In this document: in pieces, positions 1 through 8,215 of the stretch | Layout: every line of letters starts with the position of its first letter | Position numbering within the stretch: the first letter of the stretch is position 1 | Assembly (NCBI GenBank): GCA_023404705.1 | Contig: JAEYAU010000268.1 | Span: 1-20,593, forward strand | Direction of reading: 5' to 3' | Length of the DNA: 20,593 nucleotides | From: Pseudomonadota bacterium | GTDB lineage: Bacteria > Pseudomonadota > Alphaproteobacteria > Rhizobiales > Xanthobacteraceae | Notes under the pieces: model-generated | The model's database searches: none | What the model saw: the letters and a program-made list of their open reading frames with translations, nothing else | What the model was told of the DNA's origin: nothing | Program-made: the position numbers and the translations under genes

Positions 1-395
1 CTTAGGGGATCGTCACAGAAGCGCTGCTTCGATGCCGTTACAGCCTCGTCGCTCCGGCGTCAGGGGATATGGGAACCGCAGTGGAGCGCCGAGAGGCGCG
101 CGGGGACCTGATCGCAAAGGACCCCGCCGGATGTGCCTCGCAAGCGCATCCCGGGTCGGGCTCGCACCCCGGCCCTGGTCCGCCTCGCAAGCGGGCCGCG
201 CCGTCTCGGCGCTCCGCTCCCTCTTTGGGGGCCGCTCTTTCTTGGGAGCCGCTCCCTCATCCCTCCGGACGCGTACGCGTCGCGGGGATAACGGCGCTTC
301 GGTGCGGCAAACGCACATACTGGAACTGCACCAAACGATGGAAATCCGCCCGCATCCGGAATAGTTTCGCCTGAAACCGCAACCGAGAAGTACGG
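1..395. other. GC-rich non-coding region with short repeats upstream of iorA
   Basis: No convincing gene is visible. The open frames here translate to arginine/proline/alanine-rich strings without any recognisable fold, as expected from GC-rich non-coding DNA. The stretch contains a perfect 14-bp palindrome GACGCGTACGCGTC (268-281), a 12-bp direct repeat GCCTCGCAAGCG (135-146 and 182-193), a 10-bp direct repeat CCGCTCCCTC (214-223 and 249-258), and a short hairpin GAAGC-GCT-GCTTC near position 18-30. The last 100 bases are less GC-rich and probably hold the iorA promoter and leader, but I cannot place -35/-10 boxes with confidence. Confidence 0.5.
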
Positions 396-2531
396 ATGGA
401 ACGCTCGTTCAAGAAGGAAGTGCAGGCGCTGCGGCTGGGGGAGGGCGAGACCTTCCGCGGCGAGGGCATTCTGGCCGTCACCAAGGCGCTGCTGCAGTCC
501 GGCGTGAGCTATGTCGGCGGCTACCAGGGCGCGCCGGTCTCGCACCTGCTCGATGTCATGGTCGATGCCGAGGACCTGCTCGCCGACCTCGGCGTGCATG
601 TCGAGACCTGCACCAACGAGGCCTCGGCCGCCGCCATGCTCGGCGCCTCGATCAATTACCCGCTGCGCGGCGCCGTCACCTGGAAGTCCATCGTCGGCAC
701 CAATGTCGCGGCCGATGCGCTCTCCAACCTCGCCTCGCCCGGCGTGGTCGGCGGCGCCATGATCATCATCGGCGAGGACTACGGCGAGGGCGCGAGCGTG
801 ATCCAGGAGCGCTCGCTGGCCTATGCGCTCAAATCCTCCATGTGGCTGCTCGATCCGCGCCCCGACCTGCCGACCATCGTCAACATGGTCGAGAAGGGCT
901 TTGCGCTCTCCGAGGAGAGCCACGCCCCCGTGATGCTGGAGCTGCGCATCCGCGCCTGCCACGTCACGGGCGAGTTCGCGGCCAAGGACAATGTCAGCCC
1001 CAAATTCTCCGGCAACAACCGCCTCGAAGGCCCGCCGCGCTTCGATTACGCAAAGCTCGCGCATCCGCCCGTCACCTTCATCCAGGAGCGCAAGAAGGTG
1101 GAGGAGCGCCTGCCCGCTGCCCAGGCCTTCATCGCGCGCGAGAACCTCAACGAGTTCTTCGACGGCGACCTCACCGACATCGGCATCATCACGGTCGGCG
1201 GCCTTTACAATTCGACGCTGCGCGCGCTCGAACGGCTCGGCCTCGCCGACGTGTTCGGCAAGGCGCGCGTCCCGGTCTACTGCCTCAACGTCGCCTATCC
1301 GCTGGTGCCCGACGAGGTGAAGTCGTTCTGCCTCGGCAAGCGCGCCGTGCTCGTGGTCGAGGAGGGCTATCCCGACTACATCGAGCAGATGATCAATGTC
1401 GAGCTGCGCCGCTCCGACATCCAGACGCGCGTGCTCGGCAAAGGTCCGCTGCCCGCCGCCGGCGAATACACCAGCGACGTGCTGATCAACGGCCTCGTCG
1501 CCTTCCTCAACGAGACGCGCCCCGCCGGCCTCGACGTCGAGCCGATCGCGGCGCGCGCCCGCGCGCTGCTCGCGCACAAGCCGGGCGCCGCCGAATCCGT
1601 CGGCACGCTGCCGCCGCGTCCGCCGACCTTCTGCACCGGCTGCCCCGAGCGCCCGGTGTTCAGCGCCATCAAGCTCGCGCAGCGCGAGATCGGCCCGACG
1701 CACATCTCGGCTGACATCGGCTGCCACGCCTTCGCGACCTTCGCGCCCTTCAGCATGGGAAACTCGATCCTCGGCTACGGCATGAGCCTCGCGAGCGCCG
1801 CGGCGGTCGGTCCCAACATGGCCAAGCGGCCGATCGCCGTGATGGGCGATGGCGGCTTCTGGCACAACGGCGTGATCACGGGCGTCGCCTCGAACCTGTT
1901 CAACAAGGGGGACGGCGTGCTCATCGTCATGCAGAACGGCTACACGTCCGCCACCGGCCTGCAGTTCATGCCGTCCAGCAAGGCGAGCCGTCAGGGCGCC
2001 GCTCCCGGCATGGACATCGAGCAGACGCTGAAGATTCTCGGCGTCAAGTGGATGCGCAAGGTGCGCACCTACAGCGTGGCAAAGATGGTCGCGACGCTGA
2101 AGGACGCGATGCGCTCCGCCGAGCACGGGCTGAAGGTGATCATCGCGGACGGCGAATGCCAGCTCGCGCGCCAGCGCCGCGTGCGCGCCGAGGATGCGCA
2201 GAAGCTCGCGGCCGGCGAGCGCGTCGTGCGCACGCGCTACGGCGTCGACGATGCGATCTGCACCGGCGATCATTCCTGCATCCGCCTCTCGGGCTGTCCC
2301 TCGCTCAGCGTGAAGCCGAGTCCCGATCCACTGCGCACCGATCCGGTCGCGACCGTGATCGAGACCTGCGTGGGCTGCGGCCTCTGCGGCGAGGTCGCGC
2401 ATGCGGCCGTGCTGTGCCCGTCCTTCTATCGCGCTGAGATCATCCGCAATCCGAGCCGCTGGGACCGCTTCAAGTATGGCCTGCGCCGTCGCGTGATCGG
2501 CCTGTTCGCGCCGCGCGAGGTGGCCGTATGA
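396..2531 (+). CDS. iorA: Indolepyruvate (arylpyruvate) ferredoxin oxidoreductase, alpha subunit, TPP-dependent
   Basis: This is the thiamine-diphosphate and iron-sulfur subunit of an enzyme that oxidatively decarboxylates indolepyruvate or related aryl-2-oxoacids to the acyl-CoA and passes electrons to ferredoxin. It acts in the cytoplasm in aromatic amino acid catabolism. The 711-residue protein has an N-terminal pyrimidine-binding region (GAPVSHLLD near residue 45). The TPP pyrophosphate motif GDGGFWHN starts near residue 484 and is closed by the QNGYTS segment about 30 residues later. A cysteine pair FCTGCPERP lies near residue 410. The C-terminal ferredoxin-like part has C622, C628, C634-P and then CVGCGLC from C658, closing at C674-P. 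The start ATG is preceded by GAGAAG. It overlaps iorB by 4 nt (ATGA), so translation is coupled. The family call is firm; the exact aryl substrate is inferred. Confidence 0.93.
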   Translation: MERSFKKEVQALRLGEGETFRGEGILAVTKALLQSGVSYVGGYQGAPVSHLLDVMVDAEDLLADLGVHVETCTNEASAAAMLGASINYPLRGAVTWKSIVGTNVAADALSNLASPGVVGGAMIIIGEDYGEGASVIQERSLAYALKSSMWLLDPRPDLPTIVNMVEKGFALSEESHAPVMLELRIRACHVTGEFAAKDNVSPKFSGNNRLEGPPRFDYAKLAHPPVTFIQERKKVEERLPAAQAFIARENLNEFFDGDLTDIGIITVGGLYNSTLRALERLGLADVFGKARVPVYCLNVAYPLVPDEVKSFCLGKRAVLVVEEGYPDYIEQMINVELRRSDIQTRVLGKGPLPAAGEYTSDVLINGLVAFLNETRPAGLDVEPIAARARALLAHKPGAAESVGTLPPRPPTFCTGCPERPVFSAIKLAQREIGPTHISADIGCHAFATFAPFSMGNSILGYGMSLASAAAVGPNMAKRPIAVMGDGGFWHNGVITGVASNLFNKGDGVLIVMQNGYTSATGLQFMPSSKASRQGAAPGMDIEQTLKILGVKWMRKVRTYSVAKMVATLKDAMRSAEHGLKVIIADGECQLARQRRVRAEDAQKLAAGERVVRTRYGVDDAICTGDHSCIRLSGCPSLSVKPSPDPLRTDPVATVIETCVGCGLCGEVAHAAVLCPSFYRAEIIRNPSRWDRFKYGLRRRVIGLFAPREVAV

Positions 2532-4063
2532 GCCCGCGTCCGATCACGCTGCTGATCTCGGCGCTGGGCGGCGAGGGCGGCGGCGTCCTCACCAACTGGA
2601 TCGTCGCGGCCGCCGAGCACCTCGGGCTGCCCGTGCAGTCGACGTCGATCCCGGGCGTCGCCCAGCGCACCGGCTCGACCACCTACTACATCGAGATCAT
2701 GCCGGTGACCTGGAAAGAGCTCGGTGCGCGCCGCCCGGTGCTCGCGCTCACGCCCGGCGCCGGCGATATCGACATGTTCGTCGCGAGCGAGTTGCTCGAA
2801 GCGGGCCGCGGCGTTGCGGGCGGCTTTGTCACGAAGGATCGCACCTTCGTCATCGCCTCGACGTCGCGCTTCTATACCATGACCGAGAAGACCGCGATGG
2901 GCGAGGGCCGCTACGACAGCGCGCGCCTCGTCAAGGCGATCGAGGAGAATGCGCAAGGCCGCTTGCTGTTCGACATGGAGGAGACCGGCAAGGCGAGCGG
3001 CGCCATGATCAACGCCGTGATGCTCGGCGCCATCGCGGGATCGGCAAAGTTGCCGATCCCTTCGGCCGTCTTCGAGCAGGCGATCCGCGCCGAAGGCAAG
3101 GCCGCGGACGCGAACCTCGCGGGCTTCCGCGCCGGCTTCGATGCCGCGCAACGCGAGATCGCGCCGACGGCGAAGCGCGATGGCAAACGCCGCCACGGAC
3201 CGATGACGCAGCTCGCCGAGCTCGAGGCCGAAGCCGCGCGCGCACTTCCGGCGGCCGCGCACGAGATCGTCACCGAAGGCCTGCGCCGGCTCGCGTCCTA
3301 TCAGGACACGCGTTACGCGCGGCTCTATCTCGATCGCCTCGCCGCGATCCGCGAAGCGGATGCGCATGCGGGCGCATCCGGCAAATTGCTCGCCGAGACC
3401 GCGCGCCATCTCGCGGTGCGCATGTCCTTCGAGGACGTGATCCGCGTCGCGCAGGAGAAAATCGATCCCGCGCGCATCGCCAGGATCCGCGCCGAGAACA
3501 AGCTTGGACCGGATGATCCCGTGAAGATCGTCGATTTCCTCAAGCCCGGCATCGAGGAGATCTGCTCCGTGCTGCCGCCGCGTCTCGCCCGCGCGATCAT
3601 CGCCTACAGCGAACGCAAAGGCTGGCTCGGCAAGGTCTATTTCGGCATGGAGATCAACTCGCTTTCGGTCAGCGGCTATCTCCGCTTCTGGGCTCTCGCC
3701 AAGCTGCGCGGCTTCCGTCCGAAGAGCTACCGCTACGGCGAAGAGCAGGCGCAGATCGAGAGCTGGCTCGGCCAGATCCGCGATGCCGCCAAGCTCTCGC
3801 GCGACCTCGCCCTCGAGATCGCCGAATGCGCCCGCCTCATCAAAGGCTACGGCGACACCCACGCGCGCGGCTGGGGCAACTACGCGGCGATCGAGCAGCG
3901 CCTCATCCGCCCGGCACTCGCCGGCACGCTGCCGCATGCTGTGGCGATCGACGCCATCGCGAGCGCGCGCACCGCCGCGCTGGTCGATCCCGAAGGCGAG
4001 AGCTTGGCGAAGTGCTTGGCTGATATCGAGCGCGCGCGAGAGCTGCCGATTGCGGCTGAGTAA
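2528..4063 (+). CDS. iorB: Indolepyruvate oxidoreductase, beta subunit, with C-terminal DUF6537-type extension
   Basis: Partner subunit of IorA. The first 190 residues or so form the gamma-type domain of 2-oxoacid:ferredoxin oxidoreductases: a glycine-rich start (LGGEGGGVLTNWI, near residue 12), then the PGVAQRTGSTTYYIEI signature near residue 50. The roughly 300 residues that follow are rich in Ala/Arg helices and match the C-terminal extension (DUF6537) of the large aerobic proteobacterial IorB type; the classic archaeal/anaerobe beta subunit is only about 200 residues. The role of the extension is unknown to me. The ATG lies inside the last codons of iorA (ATGA overlap), so the two genes form one transcript and probably a 1:1 complex. 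The stop at 4063 is immediately followed by a palindromic repeat that may end the transcript. Confidence 0.92.
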   Translation: MSPRPITLLISALGGEGGGVLTNWIVAAAEHLGLPVQSTSIPGVAQRTGSTTYYIEIMPVTWKELGARRPVLALTPGAGDIDMFVASELLEAGRGVAGGFVTKDRTFVIASTSRFYTMTEKTAMGEGRYDSARLVKAIEENAQGRLLFDMEETGKASGAMINAVMLGAIAGSAKLPIPSAVFEQAIRAEGKAADANLAGFRAGFDAAQREIAPTAKRDGKRRHGPMTQLAELEAEAARALPAAAHEIVTEGLRRLASYQDTRYARLYLDRLAAIREADAHAGASGKLLAETARHLAVRMSFEDVIRVAQEKIDPARIARIRAENKLGPDDPVKIVDFLKPGIEEICSVLPPRLARAIIAYSERKGWLGKVYFGMEINSLSVSGYLRFWALAKLRGFRPKSYRYGEEQAQIESWLGQIRDAAKLSRDLALEIAECARLIKGYGDTHARGWGNYAAIEQRLIRPALAGTLPHAVAIDAIASARTAALVDPEGESLAKCLADIERARELPIAAE

Positions 4064-4180
4064 GATCCGTCACCCTGAGGCGCTCGCGCGCAGCGCGAGC
4101 CTCAAAGGGCGACGACTGAGGCATCGCGGCGGGCTCCCGGGCCGTTCATCCTTCGAGGCTCGGCTGCTGCGTAGCCTCGA
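4064..4180. repeat. Palindromic intergenic repeat, copy A
   Basis: It begins directly after the iorB stop. The left 20 bases (GATCCGTCACCCTGAGGCGC) match copy B at 20463 in the same orientation at 18 of 20 positions. Positions 4136-4162 are the exact reverse complement of 20499-20525, a 27-bp match. The element is therefore a palindromic mosaic carrying CCTGAGG/CCTTCGAGG-type ends. A further hairpin at its right end has arms TCGAGGCT (4153-4160) and AGCCTCGA (4173-4180) around a 12-base loop. Similar repeats are scattered between genes in Bradyrhizobium-like genomes. It may form strong RNA hairpins downstream of iorB. No protein is encoded. Confidence 0.8.
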
Positions 4181-4284
4181 CCTTATTCCGGAGGCGATTG
4201 ATACTGACTTTGCGCAATATCCCTTGACCTGCTCTTGGAGCAATTAGCTAATCGGCATGCACCTTTAGCTTGGGAGAGCCTGAA

Positions 4285-5721
4285 TTGGATAGCGGCTGGG
4301 ACGTGTTCTCTTTGGAGCGAGTGCGCCTCCTTGGTCACCGCATTGCTCCTGCGTTCATTGCGCTCGCTGCGGTCGCCCTCTTCGTCCTGCTTGTTGTTGG
4401 CGGGAGCCTGATTTGGCGCCTGGTTCAGGTAGCTTGGTGGAATAACGCCGACGAAAGTATTCGTGCAGCGAGCGCAGCGCTGACAGCGATAGCGGCTCTG
4501 ATTGGCGCCGGATTCCTAACTTGGCGCACAGTCGTATCTCACTGGCAGGCCCGAGCGAGCCAAGCGCAGGTAACGATCGCTCGTGAGAACCACTACACGA
4601 CATTATTCACGAAAGCTGTGGAGCAGCTAGGCGCGACACGCGAAGTGAAGGAGATGGTCCAGAAAAAGGTAGGTGAGTTAACTCAGGTTGAACCACTTGT
4701 AAGAACAGAGGCCAATTTGGAGGTTCGCCTCGGTGCGATCTATGCGCTTGGTCGGATAGCTCGCGATTCCGAACGCGATCATTGGCCGATAATGGAGGTC
4801 CTATGTGCGTACTTGCGCAGCGAGCAGAATACTGGAGTCGCGACGCCCAAATCTGAGGGCGTCGATGTAGCAGATTGGATTTTTTCCGCGCCGAAAGTGA
4901 GGCCTGACATACAGGCGGCTCTCGAAGTCATTGGACAACGCTCCGCGGAACGCGTCATCTTCGAGCGTCAAAACGGATTGCGACTCGACCTGAGAGGCGC
5001 AAATCTGCGCAAGGCAAATCTCACCGACTTGAATATGTCGTTTGTCCGTTTGAACGGAGCGCATCTCGAAGGGGCGCTACTGTTCTATACAAGCCTGGAA
5101 GATGCTTCTCTCGATGGAGCGAACCTAACGGGAGCGAACCTCAGCTTCGCAAGCCTTGACCAAGCAAGTCTAAAGAAGTCGATCCTAAACGACTGTCTCT
5201 TCTGGAGCACGACGGCTAGGAGGGCCGACTTCAGACACTCGACGTTCAATTATGCGAGATTCGAAAATGCGCGACTCAACGATGCGATATTCATGCATTC
5301 GTCCGCGCGTGGCGCACGCTTCTACCTTTGCGAAGCAGACTCAGTGAATTTTTCCAACGCATCTTTCGATGGCGTCTGGTTCGTAAACTCTAGCCTTAGC
5401 GAGATCGTCGTAGCCAGCGCGTCTCTGTATGATATCGCTCTCCTCAAGATTGATCTATCAACGGCACATGGACTGACTCAAGAGCAGCTTACGGAAGTTC
5501 TTGCGGCTCACGACGTAAGATTGCCGGAGGGGCTGACCTTATCGCATGTTCGGCTGAACCCGGAGCTGTCGTCAAACATTCTAACCGCGCTAGACAGCTC
5601 GATTGCATCCGTCTTGAGCAATGAAGTTGGTTTCCATGACCAGCCCGCCGGTCACTTCTTGAGCAGGGATACTCTGTGGCAGCAAATCACCTCCCTTCGA
5701 TGGCGGACTGTTAGTGCATAG
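4285..5721 (+). CDS. Membrane-anchored pentapeptide-repeat protein
   Basis: About 478 residues. Two hydrophobic segments near residues 21-52 and 62-82 should anchor the protein in the inner membrane. A charged helical region follows, with the LFTKAVEQLG and VRLGAIYALGRIARDSERDHW signatures that often precede pentapeptide repeats in such proteins. Residues about 233-372 carry A(N/D)LxX-type pentapeptides (RGANLRKANLT, DGANLTGANLSFASL), predicted to fold as a right-handed beta-helix. The C-terminal TQEQLTEVLAAH segment is common in this family. The function is unknown; the helix may act as a binding surface. The TTG at 4285 has GGGAGAG six bases upstream; an in-frame TTG at 4270 is the alternative start. 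Codon use is clearly less GC-rich than in all neighbours, which suggests horizontal transfer. It stands alone, bounded on the left by repeat A. Confidence 0.85.
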   Translation: MDSGWDVFSLERVRLLGHRIAPAFIALAAVALFVLLVVGGSLIWRLVQVAWWNNADESIRAASAALTAIAALIGAGFLTWRTVVSHWQARASQAQVTIARENHYTTLFTKAVEQLGATREVKEMVQKKVGELTQVEPLVRTEANLEVRLGAIYALGRIARDSERDHWPIMEVLCAYLRSEQNTGVATPKSEGVDVADWIFSAPKVRPDIQAALEVIGQRSAERVIFERQNGLRLDLRGANLRKANLTDLNMSFVRLNGAHLEGALLFYTSLEDASLDGANLTGANLSFASLDQASLKKSILNDCLFWSTTARRADFRHSTFNYARFENARLNDAIFMHSSARGARFYLCEADSVNFSNASFDGVWFVNSSLSEIVVASASLYDIALLKIDLSTAHGLTQEQLTEVLAAHDVRLPEGLTLSHVRLNPELSSNILTALDSSIASVLSNEVGFHDQPAGHFLSRDTLWQQITSLRWRTVSA

Positions 5722-5822
5722 CGCGTGTCGGCAACAGGCACCGCGGAAGCGGATCGCGGCGCAGAGCCGGGTGGAGCAGTGTTGCCAGGAAGATTCCCAA
5801 AGCGGTATAGGGTCGACGAATG

Positions 5823-5842
5823 CGCTTGGATCAATCCAAGCG
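5823..5842 (-). terminator. Perfect 9-bp stem hairpin over the stop codon of the isomerase gene
   Basis: CGCTTGGATCAATCCAAGCG has arms CGCTTGGAT and ATCCAAGCG around a 2-base centre. It spans the TGA of the minus-strand isomerase gene. There is no T-run downstream on the minus strand, so it is not a standard intrinsic terminator. It could stabilise the 3' end of the transcript or be a protein-binding palindrome. The hairpin is certain; the role is a guess. Confidence 0.4.
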
Positions 5843-6664
5843 GCACACCGCGTTGTAGCGCGCGATGCACGTCCGCAGCACTTCGTCGCCGTCGCGCGTC
5901 CACCAGTCCTGGGCCGAGAAGATCTCGACTTCCTGCGGCCCGCGGAAACCCGCGGCTTCGAACATGCGGGCGAATGCCTTCAGGTCGATCACGCCGTCGC
6001 CCATCATGCCGCGGTCGAGCAGCAGATCCTTCGTCGGCACCAGCCAGTCGCAGATGTGATGCGCGAGGATCTGGCGGTTCTTGCCGGCGCGCGCGATCTG
6101 CGCTTCGAGCTCCGGATCCCACCAGACGTGATAGGCATCGATCGCGACGCCGACGCCGTCGCCGAGCTGATCCGCCAGGTCGAGCGACTGCTTCAGCGTG
6201 TTGAAGCAGGCGCGGTCCGCCGCATACATCGGATGCAGCGGCTCGATCGCCAGCGGCATCTCCGCGGCGCGCGCATGCGGCAGGATCGCAGCCATGCCAT
6301 CCTCGACCATCTGCCGCGCGCCGACGATGTCGCGCGATCCTTGCGGCAAGCCGCCGACGACGAGCACGAGGCATTCGGCGCCGAGCGCCGCCGCTTCGTC
6401 GATCGCGCGCTTGTTGTCGTCGATCGCGGCCTGCCGTCCGGCAGCGTCGGCGGCCGGGAACATGCCGCCGCGGCAATAGCCCGTGACGCGCATGCCATTG
6501 TCCTTGACGGCCTTCACGGCGGCATCGAGCCCGACCGCCGCGACCTGGTCGCGCCAGGGATCGACCGCGGTGATGCCGTGCCGCGCGCAAGCCTCCACGG
6601 CCTCGATCAGATTCCACTGCTGGCGGACGGTCGCGAGATTGATCGAGAGGCCTTCGGTCGGCAT
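5831..6664 (-). CDS. Sugar phosphate isomerase/epimerase-like TIM-barrel protein
   Basis: The 277-residue protein belongs to the xylose isomerase-like TIM-barrel superfamily (AP endonuclease 2 fold), whose members are metal-dependent isomerases, epimerases, dehydratases or lyases acting on sugars and polyols. Likely metal and catalytic residues are E141 (IEPLHP), D176 and H179 (AIDAYHVWW), H203 (AHHICDW) and E247 (QEVEIFS). The start is the ATG at 6664, because AAAGGG lies six bases upstream. The ATG at 6670 and a TTG at 6682 are also in frame, but the former sits directly against the Shine-Dalgarno. It follows the enolase-superfamily gene with a gap of about 10 nt on the same strand and is almost surely in its operon. 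The substrate cannot be told from sequence. Confidence 0.85.
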   Translation of the reverse strand: MPTEGLSINLATVRQQWNLIEAVEACARHGITAVDPWRDQVAAVGLDAAVKAVKDNGMRVTGYCRGGMFPAADAAGRQAAIDDNKRAIDEAAALGAECLVLVVGGLPQGSRDIVGARQMVEDGMAAILPHARAAEMPLAIEPLHPMYAADRACFNTLKQSLDLADQLGDGVGVAIDAYHVWWDPELEAQIARAGKNRQILAHHICDWLVPTKDLLLDRGMMGDGVIDLKAFARMFEAAGFRGPQEVEIFSAQDWWTRDGDEVLRTCIARYNAVCRLD

Positions 6665-6674
6665 GTGCATCCCT

Positions 6675-8138
6675 TTACGCAAGCGTTGGAACGGGACTCG
6701 GCGTCATGGCGTCAAGATCCGGAATGACCGCGCTGCCGAGGCCCGGCGTCGCCAGCGAGCCGAGTGCAATGGCGCCGTCGCTGATCGTCAGGCGCACATG
6801 GCCCGCGGGCGCGCGATGATAGAGATCCGGATGCGCGGCCAGAAAGGCGTCCTGCTCGTGCATGGGCATGCCTTTCATGCCGTCCACATAATGGTGGCCG
6901 TTGCGCTCCACATGCGCCGCGCCGACGAGGCTCGCGAGCGCGAGATCCTGCTGCACGGCGACACCGGCCTGCGTCGTGAGATCCTCGGCCGACATGAAGT
7001 AGCCGCCTTCCTCGGCGTTCCAGCGCGCCACGCGCGCGCGGTTGAGCAGCGCGCGATAGAAGCCTTTGCAGGACTTCGTCGAGATGCCGCGATAGCCGAG
7101 CGCGCGGGCACGCGGAAAAGCGCCGATCTCGGCATCGGATTCGTCGATCTCCATCGGCACCTCGTGCGCCATCACATGCACGGGCTCGTCGAGCGCGCGG
7201 CTGCGCGTGATCGGCTGCTCGATGCAAAGCAGCGCGGATTTCAGCCTCGCGAGCCGCGGCTCTTCCCCCATGCGACGCCAGAGCCGCACGACGCCATCGA
7301 CCGAGTCGTACTGCTCGTTGCCGTCGAGCGTCGCCCGATAGGGCTCGTCCGAGCGGTCGAGGACCGCTGCGATGCGCGCGAGGCGATCGAGATCGGCCTC
7401 GACATCGCCTGCGACCTTCAGCTTGAAATAGCGATGTCGGTAACGCGCGATCGCCTCTTCGAGGCTCTCGGGCAAGCCGTCGTCGAGGCGATGCGCGATC
7501 TCGGCGCGCGTGAGCGCATCCACGAGCCCGACCGTATGTCGCGCGAAGATGGCCGGCACCGGCTGCAGGCTCGCCAGAAAAGCCGCAAGATCGAAACCGG
7601 CGAGATCCTGCGCCGTCTCGTGCGTGAGGCCGATCCGGTTGGTGCGGGCCAGCTCAGCAGCGGGCGTCTTCTCGGCGCGGCCGAGCGCATCGAGCACCGC
7701 GCGATCGAGCAGCGCCAGCCCGAATGAGGCGACGAGCCCGTTGAGGCCGCGCGCCGCGCACCGCGCATGTTGCGTCGCCTCGATCGCGGCCGAAAGGCCG
7801 AATGGTGTGTGCGTGCCGGCCGCCGACATGAGTTCGCGCGCAATCACGAGCGAAGCGCGCAGCTGCGCGAAATTCTCCTGATGCGAGAGGGCCGGCGACT
7901 TGTCGAACCATTTCGGCACCAGCAGCTCGGCCGCGATGCCTTCGCTTTCGCGCCCGTCGGCGAGCGCGATGCGCGCGCGCACGAAGATCTGCGGCGCTTC
8001 CGTCAGCGTCACCACGCCGAAGCGGAAGGGCAGGCGCAGGCGCACCGGACGCTCGAAGAACGCCGCCTCCCGCATCGCCACGCGAGCCGGCTGCGTCGCC
8101 GCGTCGCCCGCGCCTGTCCGGCTTTCTCTTGACCCCAT
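6675..8138 (-). CDS. Enolase-superfamily protein (mandelate racemase/muconate lactonizing type)
   Basis: Enzymes of this superfamily remove a proton next to a carboxylate and act as acid-sugar dehydratases, racemases or cycloisomerases. From the ATG at 8138 the protein has 487 residues, longer than the usual 360-400. The expected residue order is present: K239-x-K241 (YFKLKV), metal ligands D272 (LDGNEQY), E307 (CIEQP) and D332/E333 (EIDES), then K355/K358 (TKSCKG). The N-terminal 25 or so residues are low-complexity; a second ATG at 8075 (MREAAFFERPVRLRL) would give about 466 residues and starts closer to the conserved capping domain, so the true start is open. The promoter region carries the palindrome at 8158-8173. 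It is divergent from the ABC importer and upstream of the isomerase gene. Confidence 0.82.
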   Translation of the reverse strand: MGSRESRTGAGDAATQPARVAMREAAFFERPVRLRLPFRFGVVTLTEAPQIFVRARIALADGRESEGIAAELLVPKWFDKSPALSHQENFAQLRASLVIARELMSAAGTHTPFGLSAAIEATQHARCAARGLNGLVASFGLALLDRAVLDALGRAEKTPAAELARTNRIGLTHETAQDLAGFDLAAFLASLQPVPAIFARHTVGLVDALTRAEIAHRLDDGLPESLEEAIARYRHRYFKLKVAGDVEADLDRLARIAAVLDRSDEPYRATLDGNEQYDSVDGVVRLWRRMGEEPRLARLKSALLCIEQPITRSRALDEPVHVMAHEVPMEIDESDAEIGAFPRARALGYRGISTKSCKGFYRALLNRARVARWNAEEGGYFMSAEDLTTQAGVAVQQDLALASLVGAAHVERNGHHYVDGMKGMPMHEQDAFLAAHPDLYHRAPAGHVRLTISDGAIALGSLATPGLGSAVIPDLDAMTPSPVPTLA

Positions 8139-8157
8139 GGAACAGGCCCCATACAAA

Positions 8158-8173
8158 GTAACCAACTGGTTAC
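8158..8173. promoter_or_regulatory. Palindromic operator 1, probable TetR-family site
   Basis: GTAACCAACTGGTTAC: 7-bp arms GTAACCA/TGGTTAC around a 2-base centre. It lies between the divergent enolase-superfamily gene (start 8138) and the ABC permease gene (start 8216). A near-identical site (GTAACCAGTTAGTTAC) occurs at 13238-13253. Length and symmetry fit a TetR-family operator, and a TetR gene lies at 14324. Binding by that regulator is inferred. Confidence 0.7.
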
Positions 8174-8215
8174 CCGCGCAGGGACCGAGATACAAGTCGC
8201 GTCTGGGAGGACGTC

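Noticed and set aside
32..364. Plus-strand 110-codon frame in the leader region as a small gene
   Set aside because: Arg/Ser/Pro-rich composition, no ribosome-binding site, and an equally long frame on the other strand; typical of non-coding GC-rich DNA.
60..2402. Long minus-strand open frame (about 780 codons) opposite iorA
   Set aside because: It is His/Arg/Ala/Asp-rich without any domain and mirrors the plus-strand iorA codons. High GC makes such antisense frames common.
2426..3937. Long minus-strand open frame opposite iorB
   Set aside because: Same pattern of an antisense shadow; iorB has clear family motifs and translational coupling to iorA.
4224..4254. TTGACC with TAATCG as a promoter for the pentapeptide-repeat gene
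   Set aside because: The spacer is 15 or 19 bases depending on the -10 chosen, and neither choice is good; too weak to list.
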